32,576 bases of DNA from Chara braunii (lineage: Eukaryota; Streptophyta; Charophyceae; Charales; Characeae), in the NCBI GenBank assembly GCA_003427395.1, contig BFEA01000852.1, forward strand, positions 3,787 to 36,362. Reading direction: 5' to 3'. A model generated the notes under the pieces. The model saw only the letters and a list, made by a program, of their open reading frames with translations, searched no databases and was not told the origin of the DNA. Within the stretch, counting starts at the first letter, position 1; each line of letters begins with the position of its first letter. Below are positions 1 to 10,244 of the stretch, in pieces. The translations under genes were made by a program, and so were the position numbers.

Positions 1-40
1 CAAACTACGGGTTGCGCACCCGTGCCCTCACGGTAAGTCA

Positions 41-449
41 ATGAGAAAGAGGGCAAGTGTCAATGAAATGGCATCGATGGATAACAGGCATGGGGCGTCT
101 TCGTCCTCCCCTCCTCTGCCACCCCCTCCTCTCGATACGACCCCCCAACTTTCAGTACTAACAAGTGAGGACATAGTGAGAATTAGGAAGACACTCAATA
201 AATTTGCGTCAAACCGTGAAGAAAACGGGGATAACTTTATTTGTGTTACCATCAACCCGTAGTTATACAAGGTTCAACCGTAATGGTTAAGGGAGCATGC
301 AGTGGCTGTGTTTTTTTGTGATGACTCAACGTCACTTCCCATCACAACTAAGAAAGAACTAGTAAGGATCTGCGAAGATGAGTGGGCGACAACAAGTCAA
401 TTAACATTCCTCCTAAGCGAGGTTTATTTCATAACGAAGTTAAAAATAT
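41..449 (+). pseudogene. LINE ORF1, N-terminal part (broken)
   Basis: One reading frame runs from the ATG at 41 to about 449 with only two stops, TAG at 260 and TAA at 281. The first 70 residues are low-complexity (a Ser run and a Pro run) and then charged. After the stops the frame reads VAVFFCDDSTSLPITTKK and later ICEDEWATTSQ and LSEVYFITK. These resemble the ORF1 N-terminal region (DUF4283-like) of plant LINEs, a nucleic-acid-binding protein of the retrotransposon particle. The frame ends where the inverted-repeat element at 459-1687 begins, and ORF1-type sequence resumes after it. The true start may be an inner ATG (68) or lie upstream of the window. The family call is from remembered patterns; that this is coding is fairly secure, and the domain name less so. 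Confidence 0.6.
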
Positions 450-601
450 AGTCCCCTGCGGGGTCGCCAGCGTTCGGGGCAGGCCGAACGCCCGAACCTG
501 AAAGCCCGAACGTACAGGACCCCTTGGGGATGCGTTCGGCCATCCGGTGCGAATGTCAAAAAAAAATAAAAATAAAAATAAAAATATATATATATATATA
601 T

Positions 602-735
602 CGTCAAATAGAACTGCTCGGTAAACCGTAGTATATATATATATGAAACTCCGACGAAATACTTTGTCACAGCCCCTCGTTTGTTGTCCTCTTCTCCCTC
701 TCTGCCTACGGTTTACCGGACAATTCTATTTGATG
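602..735. mobile_element. Small (TA)n-nested TIR element, complete copy
   Basis: Terminal inverted repeats lie at 602-631 and 706-735. By eye they pair at 26 of 30 positions and share tcaaatagaa and cggtaaaccgtag. (TA)n lies outside both ends, and a further TA run (632-643) lies just inside the left repeat. The core is a pyrimidine-rich stretch ending in cctctctgc. A second, left-truncated copy at about 17254-17320 is also embedded in (TA)n. The arrangement resembles the Micron MITEs of rice, which lie in TA microsatellites; sequence relationship to Micron is not claimed. Confidence 0.6.
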
Positions 736-890
736 ATATATATATATATGTTATGTAAATAAATAAATAAACAACATTTGTTTGAGCATTACATTCAAAT
801 TTGATATAAAAATAAAATACGAAATATAAATACCAATAATAAAAAATTAAAAAAAAAAAAAATTGGTCGGGTCGCCCGGGTCCACGCAAA

Positions 891-1077
891 TTGTTCATAT
901 TATTTCGTGAATAACATAGTTTGTTTTTGGATTTTTCAGATTTTTTTTTTTTTTTGCTGGGACCTTCTGTGGTCCTTGCACAAGCTAAAAAAAAATCCCA
1001 GAAGGTCCCAGCAAAAAAAAAAAAAAATCTAAAAAATCCAAAAACAAACTATGTTATTCACGAAATAATATGAACAA
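891..1077. repeat. Near-perfect foldback, 79 bp arms
   Basis: Arms at 891-969 and 999-1077 are reverse complements with one mismatch seen (tttcaga against tctaaa), and each carries a 15-base T or A run. The loop is about 29 bases. The right arm resembles internal sequence of copy 2 (near 24700-24750), so the left arm looks like an inverted duplication made within the element. A transcript would form a long hairpin. Confidence 0.85.
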
Positions 1078-1712
1078 TGTTTGCCTCAAAGCGACATCGA
1101 CATTCTTTACCAAATTTAAATTAAAAAATAAAATACAAAAATATTTATTTTAATTTTATTTTTAGTTTTTTTTTTTGCCCAGCCGGGCAAGTAACCCCAG
1201 ACCACTCTGGTAACCTAGACAATTAGAGAATTTAAATTGGTGAGTGTGCAAACCCATTTTATTTTATTTTTGCATAGCCAAAATTCATTGAAAATTTACA
1301 AATGTTTACTTCACATAATACAAAACTCATGCAAAAAGTTTAAAAAAATAATAAAATGTTCTAGGCCCCAAAATAAAATCAAAATAAAAGTAAAAAGTAA
1401 AAAAAAACAAAATAATGTGTGGGCGAGTACGTTTTAACACCTCCATCTTTATTTTATTTATTTTTGAGGAGGGATGAAAAAAATGACTTAAGACTTTATA
1501 TGCCTTACATCCTAGACAACTTAAAAAAAAAACAATTCATAAAATATATATATATTTTTTTAGGCGCTGAAATATTTTTTGGCAGTGGCCGAATCCCTTC
1601 AGGTTCGGATCTCGAATAGGACACTTAACGTCTGAACGTACGGAGATCCGCCAAGGGGCCTCCATACGTATGGGCTGGTAACCCTGATTACCTATGTATT
1701 TATGCACCAGAT

Positions 1713-2330
1713 ATGGGATGCTCAAAATGTCCACACGCATTCAAAAAATGCCTTTCATATTTTTTGATGAGATGCCTGCAAATCTCAATTACGACAATGG
1801 ACCTTTTAGAAAGCGTTGTTGAAGATGTATTTGGGACAATCCTTAAAACTTATTCAGTTTTTGAATTATATAAGTCGCCCGAGCTATCAAACGTCCGCTT
1901 TGACCTCCTACCCTCACTGAAGACTGAATTTATAAATAAGAAATAATGCGCGCAGGTCATGTGAAGGATTCCTTACACATTGATTCACTGGAAGACGAAT
2001 ATATGAAATTAGATATAGTATCAATGAATACCTCATAATGTGAGGTCTGTCGCAAATACTATCACAATTCCTCAGATGATGGTTGTCCAACCGGCAAACT
2101 GGGGTCCAGAAGGGAAAAAAATGATCGTGACGACGGGACAAAGTACAAGGGAAAGGAAATAGGTAGGGACAAACAACCTAAGAGAGAAAAATAAAATAAA
2201 ATAAGGAAGGGGGAGTTGAGACAAAGGTAAGAAAGTAGTTGAAAGGTTAGGAAGAGGAAGAAAAAGTAGTGGAGAAGGACAAATGGATCAACAAATAAGG
2301 GTGATATGGAAAGGGGGAAAAGTAGGTCAT
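1713..2330 (+). pseudogene. LINE ORF1, C-terminal part with CCHC-like knuckle
   Basis: ORF1-type sequence resumes after the inserted element. A frame open from 1713 to 1946 is followed by a segment with LHIDSLEDEYMKLDIVS, one stop at 2036, then CEVCRKYYHNSSDDGCP. That is a C-x2-C-x4-H-x6-C pattern, two residues longer in the last spacing than the usual C-x2-C-x4-H-x4-C Gag knuckle. A basic tail rich in Lys, Arg and Glu follows (about 2100-2290). An acidic or hydrophobic stretch, then the knuckle, then a basic tail is the usual C-terminal order of plant LINE ORF1. Stops within the tail disable it. The frame matches that of the N-terminal part (41-449). Confidence 0.55.
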
Positions 2331-3165
2331 CAAATTAGTTTACCCAACCCGAAGAGTAAGTAGATACAAATGCTTAATTCGTTAAAAAATTATATGCTTG
2401 TCCATTATATTTTTTTTAGCTTGCAACTATGAAAAAGGACAAATCACTTAATTTACTGCTAGATAAAGATTCGTGCGAACAATAATCTCAACGTGGTCTA
2501 GGGCAACGTCGACTGAAATTATATGCCGTCAGAATGCAACTCAAATAAGACCTTTAAAAAGAGGCCCTAGATCTCTCGTCACATGCAACTTCTTTTTCCA
2601 TAGAAACACGGATGAAGACGCTACCAAGGTCACAAAAGGCGAAAACCAACTTATAAAACATATTGGTTTCACTGATACTTTCAGACTCCCGTAGGGAACA
2701 ATGCTATTAACTAAGCAACACACTGGCAAAAATTTGGGGTTATCATTCCTCATAGTTAGCCTTATGAAACATAGACTTATGATTTGACGACGAAAATGAT
2801 CATAAATCATATGGGTATAGTTGCATCAGTACCAGATTTAAAACCCCATGGGTATTTATTTGTCGGTCCATAAGGTGCTATTACAATCGTATTTATATTC
2901 ATTATGAGTTCATATTTGTGATCTACGGATGCACTAACACCCTCTTCTTGACTTCGTCAATTATATGATGAAATTTGTCCTATAGTATCAGATTGGTTTC
3001 TAGTCTCTGGAGTGGCTTAAGCATACTGATATACATGAAAAATCGTCCCCGTATATTATGAGATATAAATTGTTGGGTTTTCAATCCAAGTATCCACTCA
3101 ACCCAGACCCCTCCCAACTTCAAGAGGGTCAAGCCAAATCCAATTACATGGCAACAATAGCCCCG
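2331..3165 (+). other. LINE ORF1-ORF2 interval, no gene recognised
   Basis: This stretch lies between the ORF1 tail and the endonuclease domain of the decayed LINE. One frame is open at 2473-2694 (73 codons) with a charged composition, but I recognise nothing in it. It may hold the ORF1-ORF2 junction. No repeat or promoter is visible. Confidence 0.35.
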
Positions 3166-4000
3166 CTGAATCATGTACGTTTCGTTTCATATGACATAAA
3201 AAAGTCATGAAACATTTTTAACAAACAAAAAAAAATCAAGACTCAAATCACAGCTTCACTCTAATAACGTTTATATTCTGGGTATACGAGAAACAAAACT
3301 CAACTCTGATAAGATAATGAAAATTCTTGATTGGTGGGATGTCCCCAGTTTTAGGCCCCGCCAGATACGATACATAGCAACACAAAATTTTTAATTAACA
3401 AACATATAAACTGTCAAATTATAAATTCATATGTTGACCCCGAAGCCAGATGGGTATGGGTGAAACAAGCGATAGCCACAAAGGACTGGGCAATAATATC
3501 AGTCTATGGTCCAATCGTTTTTAATGGGATAATATAACTTTTTGTAAACCTACCTACCCTCGTTTCAGATACTGAAAATTTGATTATGATCATCGATTGT
3601 AATACAATCTTTAACACTATACTAAACATGTTGAATCCCTCACCTGTCAGGGAAGACTCCCAAATGTTGACAGCCTCCAATAACTCACAATGCCTAATGG
3701 ATATGTATCTGATAATGAACCCATAAAATAATGGGTTTACCTAGTACAGTCCAAGGTCACCCAACTCTATGACACAACCTATAAGAATGTTTGATTTTTT
3801 ATAGTTCGGGAAACTCTATAGGATCGATGCATTTGTGATGATTTTATGTACTACAACCTATCAGACAACTATCCAGTACTGTTAGGTGGTACTAAAAATT
3901 ATCTCCTCATAAATTATTGGAAAACACAAACCTCAATTTCAACTTAATGTTCATAACTTAAGAGATAAAAAAGATAATTAAATGGGTCAATGATCAAATG
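3166..4000 (+). pseudogene. LINE ORF2, endonuclease domain (broken)
   Basis: Translation across frames follows the endonuclease/exonuclease/phosphatase-type domain that nicks target DNA for LINE integration. Near 3170 the start reads HVRFVSYDIKKS. At 3243 VYILGIRETKL matches the 'LQETkl' motif that carries the metal-binding Glu. After a frameshift, VDPEARWVWVKQ and WAIISVYGP follow (about 3433-3520). Next comes LIMIIDCNTIFN, the GDFN-motif position with Gly and Phe replaced. Near 3700 MDMYLIMNP and then NGFT followed by YSP match 'DvWR..nP..k.fTw.s'. Near 3860 NLSDNYPVLL matches the catalytic SDH motif with His changed to Asn. At least two frameshifts and several stops show it is inactive. 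Confidence 0.7.
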
Positions 4001-4459
4001 GGTGTCCGGTCGTTCGCCAAACCTCTCTTTTACAACAACGAAAATAATTAGACTGTAGTTGGTATGGACATTGGCATGACATGGTTGATGTTTATTTTAA
4101 GAATCAAAGCTGCTAATAGAATATATAAATATTGAAAACTATAAATAGACATTGAAATTCATAACAACAAAATAGGAAAAAACCCATTCTCAATCTTTTT
4201 CTGATCTATAAAAGAGAAGGAGTATATGATACAATTGGAAACATTCGAGTTGAAAAAATAAAATAAAAAAAATGAGTGGCTATAATAAATGCGTACGAGA
4301 AGTATAATTGGTTATGACTGTATAACAAAAAAATAATTACAATATTTTATCAATCGCCAAGTCAAACCAATAATTATAGTTTTCCCTTACACCTTTGCAC
4401 TCGGGAAACGAATACAGAGAGGATATGTAACTACGCTTTATGTTACTTGAACAACATAG

Positions 4460-5050
4460 TCATTCCACATAGAGCAAAAGATGACGTTAATCGACCCTTT
4501 ACAACCTTAGAACTAAGAATAGCGATCGATTATATGACCAAAGGCAAACGTCCTGGCTTAAATGGTCTGCCGGTCAAATCGTTTCAGAGATGTTTAAAGA
4601 CGTTTGCATAATTTCGCTATTAAAAATACAACTGTATAATGGAAACAAAAATACATGCGACAGGGTTTACCAAAGGAGTGATTTCTCTTTTATACAAGCA
4701 GGGCGATAATACAAAAGTCAAATAATCCAATATCCGTTTTGAATGTAATTTATAAAATATGGCAATATGCCTTGCACACTTCCGTCCGAGTCTGGTCGTG
4801 TATGAACAAGGAACCTTTATAAAATGGCAAACTATTGTTGACAACATAATGACTATGGCGTAAGTTTCATAAGTGATTGGAAAAAATGAAAGAAGCATAG
4901 TCGTTCTCTGACTTGATATAGACAAAGCATATGACAAGGTGGGGTGGACCTTGGTTTCTACCACCTTTTCAAAAATGAACTTTAGCGTGTTTTTTTAAGA
5001 GAATAATCAAAGTTAACACGACTTAATAAGCATAAAGAATTACGGGTCAC
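4460..5050 (+). pseudogene. LINE ORF2, N-terminal half of reverse transcriptase (broken)
   Basis: The expected RT block order is visible in shifting frames. At 4483 DVNRPFTTLELRIAID, then KGKRPGLNGLP, matches 'l...Ei..ai....gKaPGpDGl'. Near 4676 GVISLLYKQGD is followed at 4727 by PISVLNVIYKI, matching 'RPISLLNvdYKi'. Next FIKWQTIVDNIMTM matches the 'gFikgR.i.DNi' block. Near 4912 LDIDKAYDKVGW is motif A, with the catalytic Asp in place, followed by KMNF. Motifs B to E are absent on this strand. The element is truncated or rearranged at about 5050, and at least three frameshifts are present. RT copies the element RNA into DNA at the nicked target. Confidence 0.75.
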
Positions 5051-6079
5051 CTCGTAGTTGTGATGTCTCTAATACTACATCTCGATGATTATCATTTATG
5101 CCTTTTCTAAGAGTTTTATCCTTCCACTCTTGCATCCCTAATTCCACTTTCTGCTACTAACTCCCTTGTCATTAGCAGATCACATTAGGTCATAAAACAT
5201 AAGAAGCTGAGACAACAATACTACATGAAGTGTATATGAATGCTGAGCAAGTATCAAGGTCTCTCTAGCATATCACAGTGATTACTCCCATAGATTACGC
5301 TACGACTGTTTAAAGTCACTACCTGAAATGACTATCCCAGTTTTACATTGTTTCCAGTGACTCTAACTATACTAGGATCTATGACAAAGGTGCCTCTAAG
5401 ATATTTATCATAGTACTCACGTCATGGATTTCACGAGTGTCATACTCAAACTAACCTTTGTCAGTATATAAGCACGTCGAAAGTAAATCCCTCACGGTTT
5501 TCTTTCAAAACAATCTCAAGACTACGTATTTCATATTTTATACGAGAAGTAGACCAAAGGCAAACTTCGTAACAACCCCCTATTAAAGAATCGGGACCCA
5601 AACGATTATGAGCTAGGACTTGTAAACTTTACAATATCCAACTATTATCGGCGTCACTATTACTGACACATATAAAAGATGTGGTGAGTTTTTTGCCTTC
5701 TAATGTGGTAAGTAACATATTGACCAGACAGTTTCACTGTGTAAAGAACGAAAGTCTGTCATAATACTACAACTTATGCATGGCTATAGAGATACAGATA
5801 AGCAAAGTTAACTAATGTCCGAGTACACTAGCTAAAAATAAACAGAACAGTCATACGAGTGTCCATCTCTCATCGACCCTTTTGAGAGTCAATGTACTCG
5901 TCAACCTTTAAAGAGCTTAAGTCGACATACGCGATTACTCAGATGAATGCCCTGAGTACGCAAATAAAAGGAGGGTCCAACACACACACACACCTCTCCC
6001 TTAAATCGTTTGCTAACCTAACTTCTAAGTTCTATGTAAAAATATCACTTTCATTATTATTTTTTTTGACATAAACTTA
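5051..6079. other. No gene recognised
   Basis: AT-rich sequence between the truncated LINE and a repeat shared with 20 kb. Frames are short on both strands, and the 60-codon frame at 5892-6074 has no recognisable content. A short (CA)n run lies near 5981-5992. It may be LTR-retrotransposon debris, but no domain supports that. Confidence 0.4.
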
Positions 6080-6375
6080 TAACTATCATATACCATAGTT
6101 CGTTCCTTAAGGACGTTAGTAGGTAGTCGAAGTCTCAGACAATGCAATATGTGTTTGCATTGTCCACGCGACTTCACACTTTTGCATGTAACAATCCTAA
6201 TGTTTAACCAAAGGTAATTCAACTCTTATGTCACAAGCTATATTAGCTTATCTAAAGGTTGTCGTTTTGTTGTGATCATCGTCTTACCATAGCTAAGTTC
6301 GTTTACTAAAGACCTGGGCTGGAAAGCGAGATCCCTGGCAATGGCGCTACCTGTCGTTGAGGTAGGCGTGTGTGC
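6080..6375 (+). repeat. Dispersed repeat, copy 1 (partner at 20020-20290)
   Basis: The end of this stretch (6236-6360) aligns by eye with 20165-20285. Both share ggttgtcgttttg, then a segment with gttcactaaggacct or its variant, then ggaaag-gagatccctg, then g-tacctgtcg (partner: gccacctgtcgg). The copies are in the same orientation about 14 kb apart. Similarity fades upstream. No coding is seen; an LTR edge or a non-autonomous element would fit. Confidence 0.55.
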
Positions 6376-6739
6376 TTTATATCAATTGGATATTTTGCCT
6401 CTTCGGTCGAAGAATTACTACTGATCCTAACCATCATAGCGAGCATCATAATAACCCGTATGCAAACTAATGAAGTTTTCTCACTCATTAGCATCGACCT
6501 AAGTGGTTGAGGAAAATCGTTTCATAGCGCCGCGCTAATGTGTGCACACCCTTTCTATTTCAGACAACCCCCGTCATGGTAGCCGACGTCATTGTTGTGT
6601 CGACTGTAAAAACATGGTCAAATACCCTTGTAAGGGTCTTTGGTCCGACAACGTCCTTGCCGTAAGGACCGTATTAGCTGAAATGTTTCTGATAGTTTTT
6701 CATTTACTATGATAACTGATGAAACTTTTGAGCATATTC
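6376..6739. other. No gene recognised
   Basis: No domain, repeat partner or RNA gene was seen here. A 62-codon minus frame (6306-6494) has no recognisable features. Confidence 0.4.
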
Positions 6740-7540
6740 ACTGAAACAATTAACATTTTTACTTTTTCAAATATTGTACATCACAACTCCCTTAAATATC
6801 AACGCAACATAACCTCATCTTTCTACTAAGTTTTTGTTCCCTTTAATTACTTCGTATAGAATCCAGTCATTATCCCATTGTCAATCCTTTCCCCTTGCCC
6901 TATCATAGTGAGAGATTCACCACTGCCATATCTCATCCGATAAGTAAATTTATATATGTGTTTTAAACTCCCAATCCCACTCACATCTTTTAGAATTTGT
7001 ATTGAGGGGCGTACATTTAGATTCCAACCAAACTATTAAGGCCGTAACTTGAAATGCCTGCAACCACAACAAACCAACATCATGATGTCATTGAGAAGGT
7101 ACTCTTTTTAAAGCTCTCCATATTTTTTTGAAGTTAGAGATAAGGGTACTTTTATCCACCATTTAGGTAAAACAATGAGCAACCGTATTATTTGGTTGTT
7201 TTTTTACTTGTTGACGTTGCAAGCAAGTCGAGGATTATATCAGACTCTGATTTTCTTTAAGGTCATTTTTTTGCAGAGAGTGTCCTTTCCAGTTGGGAAC
7301 AAAAATTTTGTGTCATTTTATGTTATTATTGTGTTTCGAACCTTTAACCTCATGGCTTCCCTAAGTTCAGGGTCACTCTGTCAAGGAAATTAATAACCAA
7401 ATATTGTTATTTTATTTCATAAAATCATCAAGTTCAATATTCCAATGACTCGAGATTCCTGATAGTGACTCTACATAATTTTTTTTGCATTCTCAGTCCG
7501 AATAATCTAATTTTAAGTTCAGGCGACGAAATTTAATAAG
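6740..7540 (-). repeat. Long dispersed repeat B, inverted copy
   Basis: This stretch is the reverse complement of much of 9391-10235. Shared stretches, allowing small differences, include tcccttaaatatcaa (about 6790), gccctatcatagtgagagat (about 6898), ccaccatttaggt (about 7157) and the segment around aatgactcgagatt (about 7443). Similarity ends near 6740, matching about 10230, just before block A' begins. No protein domain is recognised. It lies downstream of the minus-strand RT fragment, so it could be the 3' part of that element. Confidence 0.65.
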
Positions 7541-7689
7541 CTAGATCCACGTCTCATATATCCCTCAGTTGAATAATCCCCTTCTCCATCCATTGTCTAC
7601 TAAAGTTATTTTTATCATATTTGCAGAAAAAATTAGTATTATATGATCTAAAAATAAACGAATTTTCATGAATACATTGATTGAGAATC

Positions 7690-8600
7690 TCTATTATAGT
7701 AAAAAATCATCAAAATGTCGGGTGGCAGTTGTCTCAAAATAAACAAAACAGTCTTCCGAATTCATGACCTTAGTCTTCTGTAAGAAAAGGAAGGAACGAA
7801 AACACAACTTTATTGTCAAACATCTGTTTAGTATGAGAGAGTTTATTTTTAACCCAATAAATACTTTATAAATTTCACCCATATCTTGTCATTTTTTCTC
7901 GAACAAAGTTTCAATGACCCTTTTGCAAAGCAAACCAAAATTTTGTTGGTGGGTTGTAAAACACCCAGGTCTCCTTCTACAAGATTATGTGCGATGGCTT
8001 CCTAAGCTACCTTGGATATAAACCTTTGAAGTTCAAAGACTTTTGGATTTCAAAGGTAATGAACCACAACCTATCTTATCTTGGTTCAAACCTCATCTCC
8101 CTGATAAAGGAAACCACAACATCGAAAAGGTTGAGGATGTTAAAACCAAAACTCAACCAAACAAGAAGATCTTATGAGTGCAAATACAATTAGTAATTTT
8201 GACTGATACTTTTTTTATCGGCAACGAGTCTTTGGAGCTTGTACAATTTTTCAGAGACACTTGAATGCCCAAAAAATGTTCAGAGTTATCAACAAGGATT
8301 TATCTTAACCCCCAGTCAACACATAGAACATAAAGTGGGGGTAGAGAAAAATAAGATTTTTCCAAATTAATTTGAGTTTCAGAGAATTCGTAGTATGTGT
8401 CTAAAACTACTTTAACTTCTGTTGGGGATCCTATTGATTTTTTATAAGTCATTGTTAAATCATCAACAATGACCCTCTTCTTCGAGAGGCTAAATGACAT
8501 TGTCGGGCACGTCGGTCTCACTCCCTTCGGCGAGCGTAGGTGCTTCATTGGGAATGGCAATGCTGCCTATAGTCTAATGGGAATACAAACTAATAACTTA
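7690..8600 (-). pseudogene. LINE ORF2, C-terminal half of reverse transcriptase (broken)
   Basis: Read on the minus strand from about 8560, SPKGVRPTCPTMSF matches RT motif B (usual core GVRQGCPLSP). VIVDDLTM follows, the position of the catalytic motif C (usually F/Y-A-D-D), with Ala changed to Val and the spacing from motif B too short, which suggests a deletion. Next VVLDTYYEFSETQINLEKS matches 'L..F...SGl.iN..Ks'. In another frame near 8250-8210, LGIQVSLKN and LPIKKVSVKI match the thumb block 'YLGi.ls......pL..ki..kl'. Further on FLYQGDEV is like the 'fLW.g' block. A frame open at 7694-7882 includes KIWVKFIKYLLG-like sequence. Stops and frameshifts disable it. Motifs 0 to A are missing here but present on the plus strand at 4460-5050. 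Confidence 0.65.
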
Positions 8601-8679
8601 TCGTTAAGCTTGACGCTAATATGGAAGTTCAATTGACGACTTAGACAAAGGAGGATGTAAACGTAGACGTAACCATCAC

Positions 8680-9390
8680 ACTATGCATGAACAAATAACA
8701 ATAGAAATAAAGCGAATTCGGTTGTCCATCCTGAATGATTTGCGGAAGGTCTGAATCTGACGACGGAAGAAATGAAAGTGATTTTTCAACACATGGACCA
8801 ATAAATATGTTTTGACATCGATTTTTGAAGACAATCAGTTAATACTCTCATCATGGTTTCTCCTACATAGTAGGTAAAGTTAGTTGTCGAAGTAGACAAC
8901 AAATACAGATGTAAAAATGAGTTGGTTCCACCTTTTTACGTCTAAAGTTGAGAATCTAAAAGTGGCTTCAAAATTTTAACCTAGTTCTGGAGTTCTATTC
9001 CCGTTGTGGTTTTGTCGTCTTGTAATTTTCGCATGATAGGAAGGACTTTGAACCTGACTTCCAGATCAATATTAGCCTAACTTTTTTACTATGCTTCAAG
9101 TAATTTAAAATAAATAAATTTTAGAGGAAGAGGGAAAACAAAGAATAATAGACCAAATTTTTGGTTTTTTGGCCGACTTCTAAGCATTTGCCATCGCAAT
9201 TTCCTTCAGGTCGCATTTTCACCTGAATGATTTTTTCATCGGTAAGTAAATGATAACGATGAAAGCAAGTGATAAGTTCTCTCTCTCTCTCTCTCTCTTA
9301 AAAAAAAGGTTTGCGCAATATAGTAAGCCCTGAAAATGACATAAAATGGCGGGGCATGAAGGAACATTATGGCTAGTGCAGAGTCATTAG
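8680..9390 (+). repeat. Direct repeat block A, copy 1
   Basis: This block aligns by eye along its length with 10245-10900 in the same orientation. Both copies carry agttgtcgaagtagacaaca (8882 and about 10448), atcaatattagcctaa, accaaattttt-gttttt and ggggcatgaa-aaacattatgg variants. No protein domain is recognised in either strand, although the minus frame shows fairly long open stretches. A copy on each side of block B suggests either LTR-like flanks or a segmental duplication. Confidence 0.65.
9279..9300. repeat. (TC)n microsatellite
   Basis: A run of about ten CT dinucleotides lies inside block A. It is absent from the equivalent place in the second copy, so it arose after the duplication. 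Confidence 0.9.
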
Positions 9391-10235
9391 CAACAATCCC
9401 GAGTCACTGAAGTGTTTGACTTTATAGTTTTATAAAATATAATAATAGTACTTGATTATTTATTATTTATCACCTTGACAATGTGTGAAAACTGATTGGC
9501 CCCGAACTTAGGTAAATCATGATGCCATGATGTTGAAGGTATGAAACACCACAATAACATCAAATGACACCAAGATTTGCTACTAACTGAAAAAAACATT
9601 CTCTGCACAATAGTGACCTTAAAAAATGTCATAGTACTGAGCGATGGAGAGAAAAATAAACCCAGTTTCACAACCCTCAATTTGTTGTGAAGAATGTTGA
9701 GGTTAAACCATTCCTGTTCGGCTGAAGAAAAAATAAAGAACACAAAATACATCTCATTGTGTCAATGCAAAACTAAGGTCGGTGTTTGCATTTAACGCCA
9801 AAAAGTAAAAAAAACGGCCAAATAATATGGTTGGTCATCGTTTCACTTAAATGGTGGATACAAATACTCTTGTGCCCGTCTCAAAGACATGTTGGTCTGT
9901 TGCGGTTGCAAACATTTTAAATTACGATCTCAATAGTCTGGTTGGAATTTAAAGGGATGCCCCTCAACACAAAGTGTAAAAGACGTGAGTGGGGTTGAAC
10001 ATCTACAACACACATATAGATTTACTGCCCCCTATCAAAGAGATATGATAGTAGTGAATCTCTCACTATGATAGGGCAGTGGAAAATGAGTGATAATGGG
10101 ATGATGATTGGATTCTGTATGAAGCAATTAAAGGGCACAACAAATTTAACAGAAGGAAGAAGGTATGTTGCATTGATATTTAAGGGAGTTCTGATGTACA
10201 ACATTTAAAAAACTAAAAATGTTAAGGTTTTCAAT
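9391..10235 (+). repeat. Long dispersed repeat B, direct copy
   Basis: Inverted partner of 6740-7540. It contains ctctcactatgatagggca (about 10059) and ttgcattgatatttaaggga (about 10169), whose reverse complements occur near 6900 and 6790. It lies between the two copies of block A. Nothing coding is recognised; a 98-codon minus frame at 9456-9752 is not supported by any motif. Confidence 0.65.
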
Positions 10236-10244
10236 GAAAACGTT

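Larger units (their letters stand above)
459..1687 (+). mobile_element. Inverted-repeat element, copy 1 (enlarged, holds nested pieces)
   Basis: The left end reads gcggggtcgccagcgttcgg and the right end ctggtaaccctga. The reverse complement of the right end (tcagggttaccagc) matches the left ends of the two related copies at 24568 and 26829. Both ends are GC-rich and carry a motif like cccgaacgcccgaa or a variant; the core is AT-rich. The core contains two related blocks, starting near 1241 and 1416, also present as a dimer in the other copies. This copy is longer than the others because it holds a (TA)n-nested element (602-735) and a large foldback (891-1077). No coding capacity is seen, so it is presumably non-autonomous. 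Unlike the other copies it has no TAA tract at its ends. It splits the LINE ORF1, so it inserted later than the LINE. Confidence 0.65.
41..5050 (+). mobile_element. Decayed LINE (non-LTR retrotransposon), 3' truncated, with nested insertion
   Basis: Segments in LINE order lie on the plus strand: ORF1 start (41-449), ORF1 zinc knuckle and basic tail (about 1713-2330), apurinic-type endonuclease (about 3166-4000), a linker, and RT up to motif A (about 4460-5050). A 1.2 kb inverted-repeat element interrupts ORF1. Sequence after about 5050 no longer reads as RT, so motif B onward is missing here. No poly(A) tail or target-site duplication could be assigned. Several frameshifts and many stops show it is long dead. 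Confidence 0.65.

Noticed and set aside
7987-8193. Plus frame of 68 codons and sensible reading in another plus frame (DYVRWLPKLPWI and following)
   Set aside because: The minus strand of the same stretch continues the RT thumb region, so the plus reading is most likely a shadow, although it was unusually protein-like.
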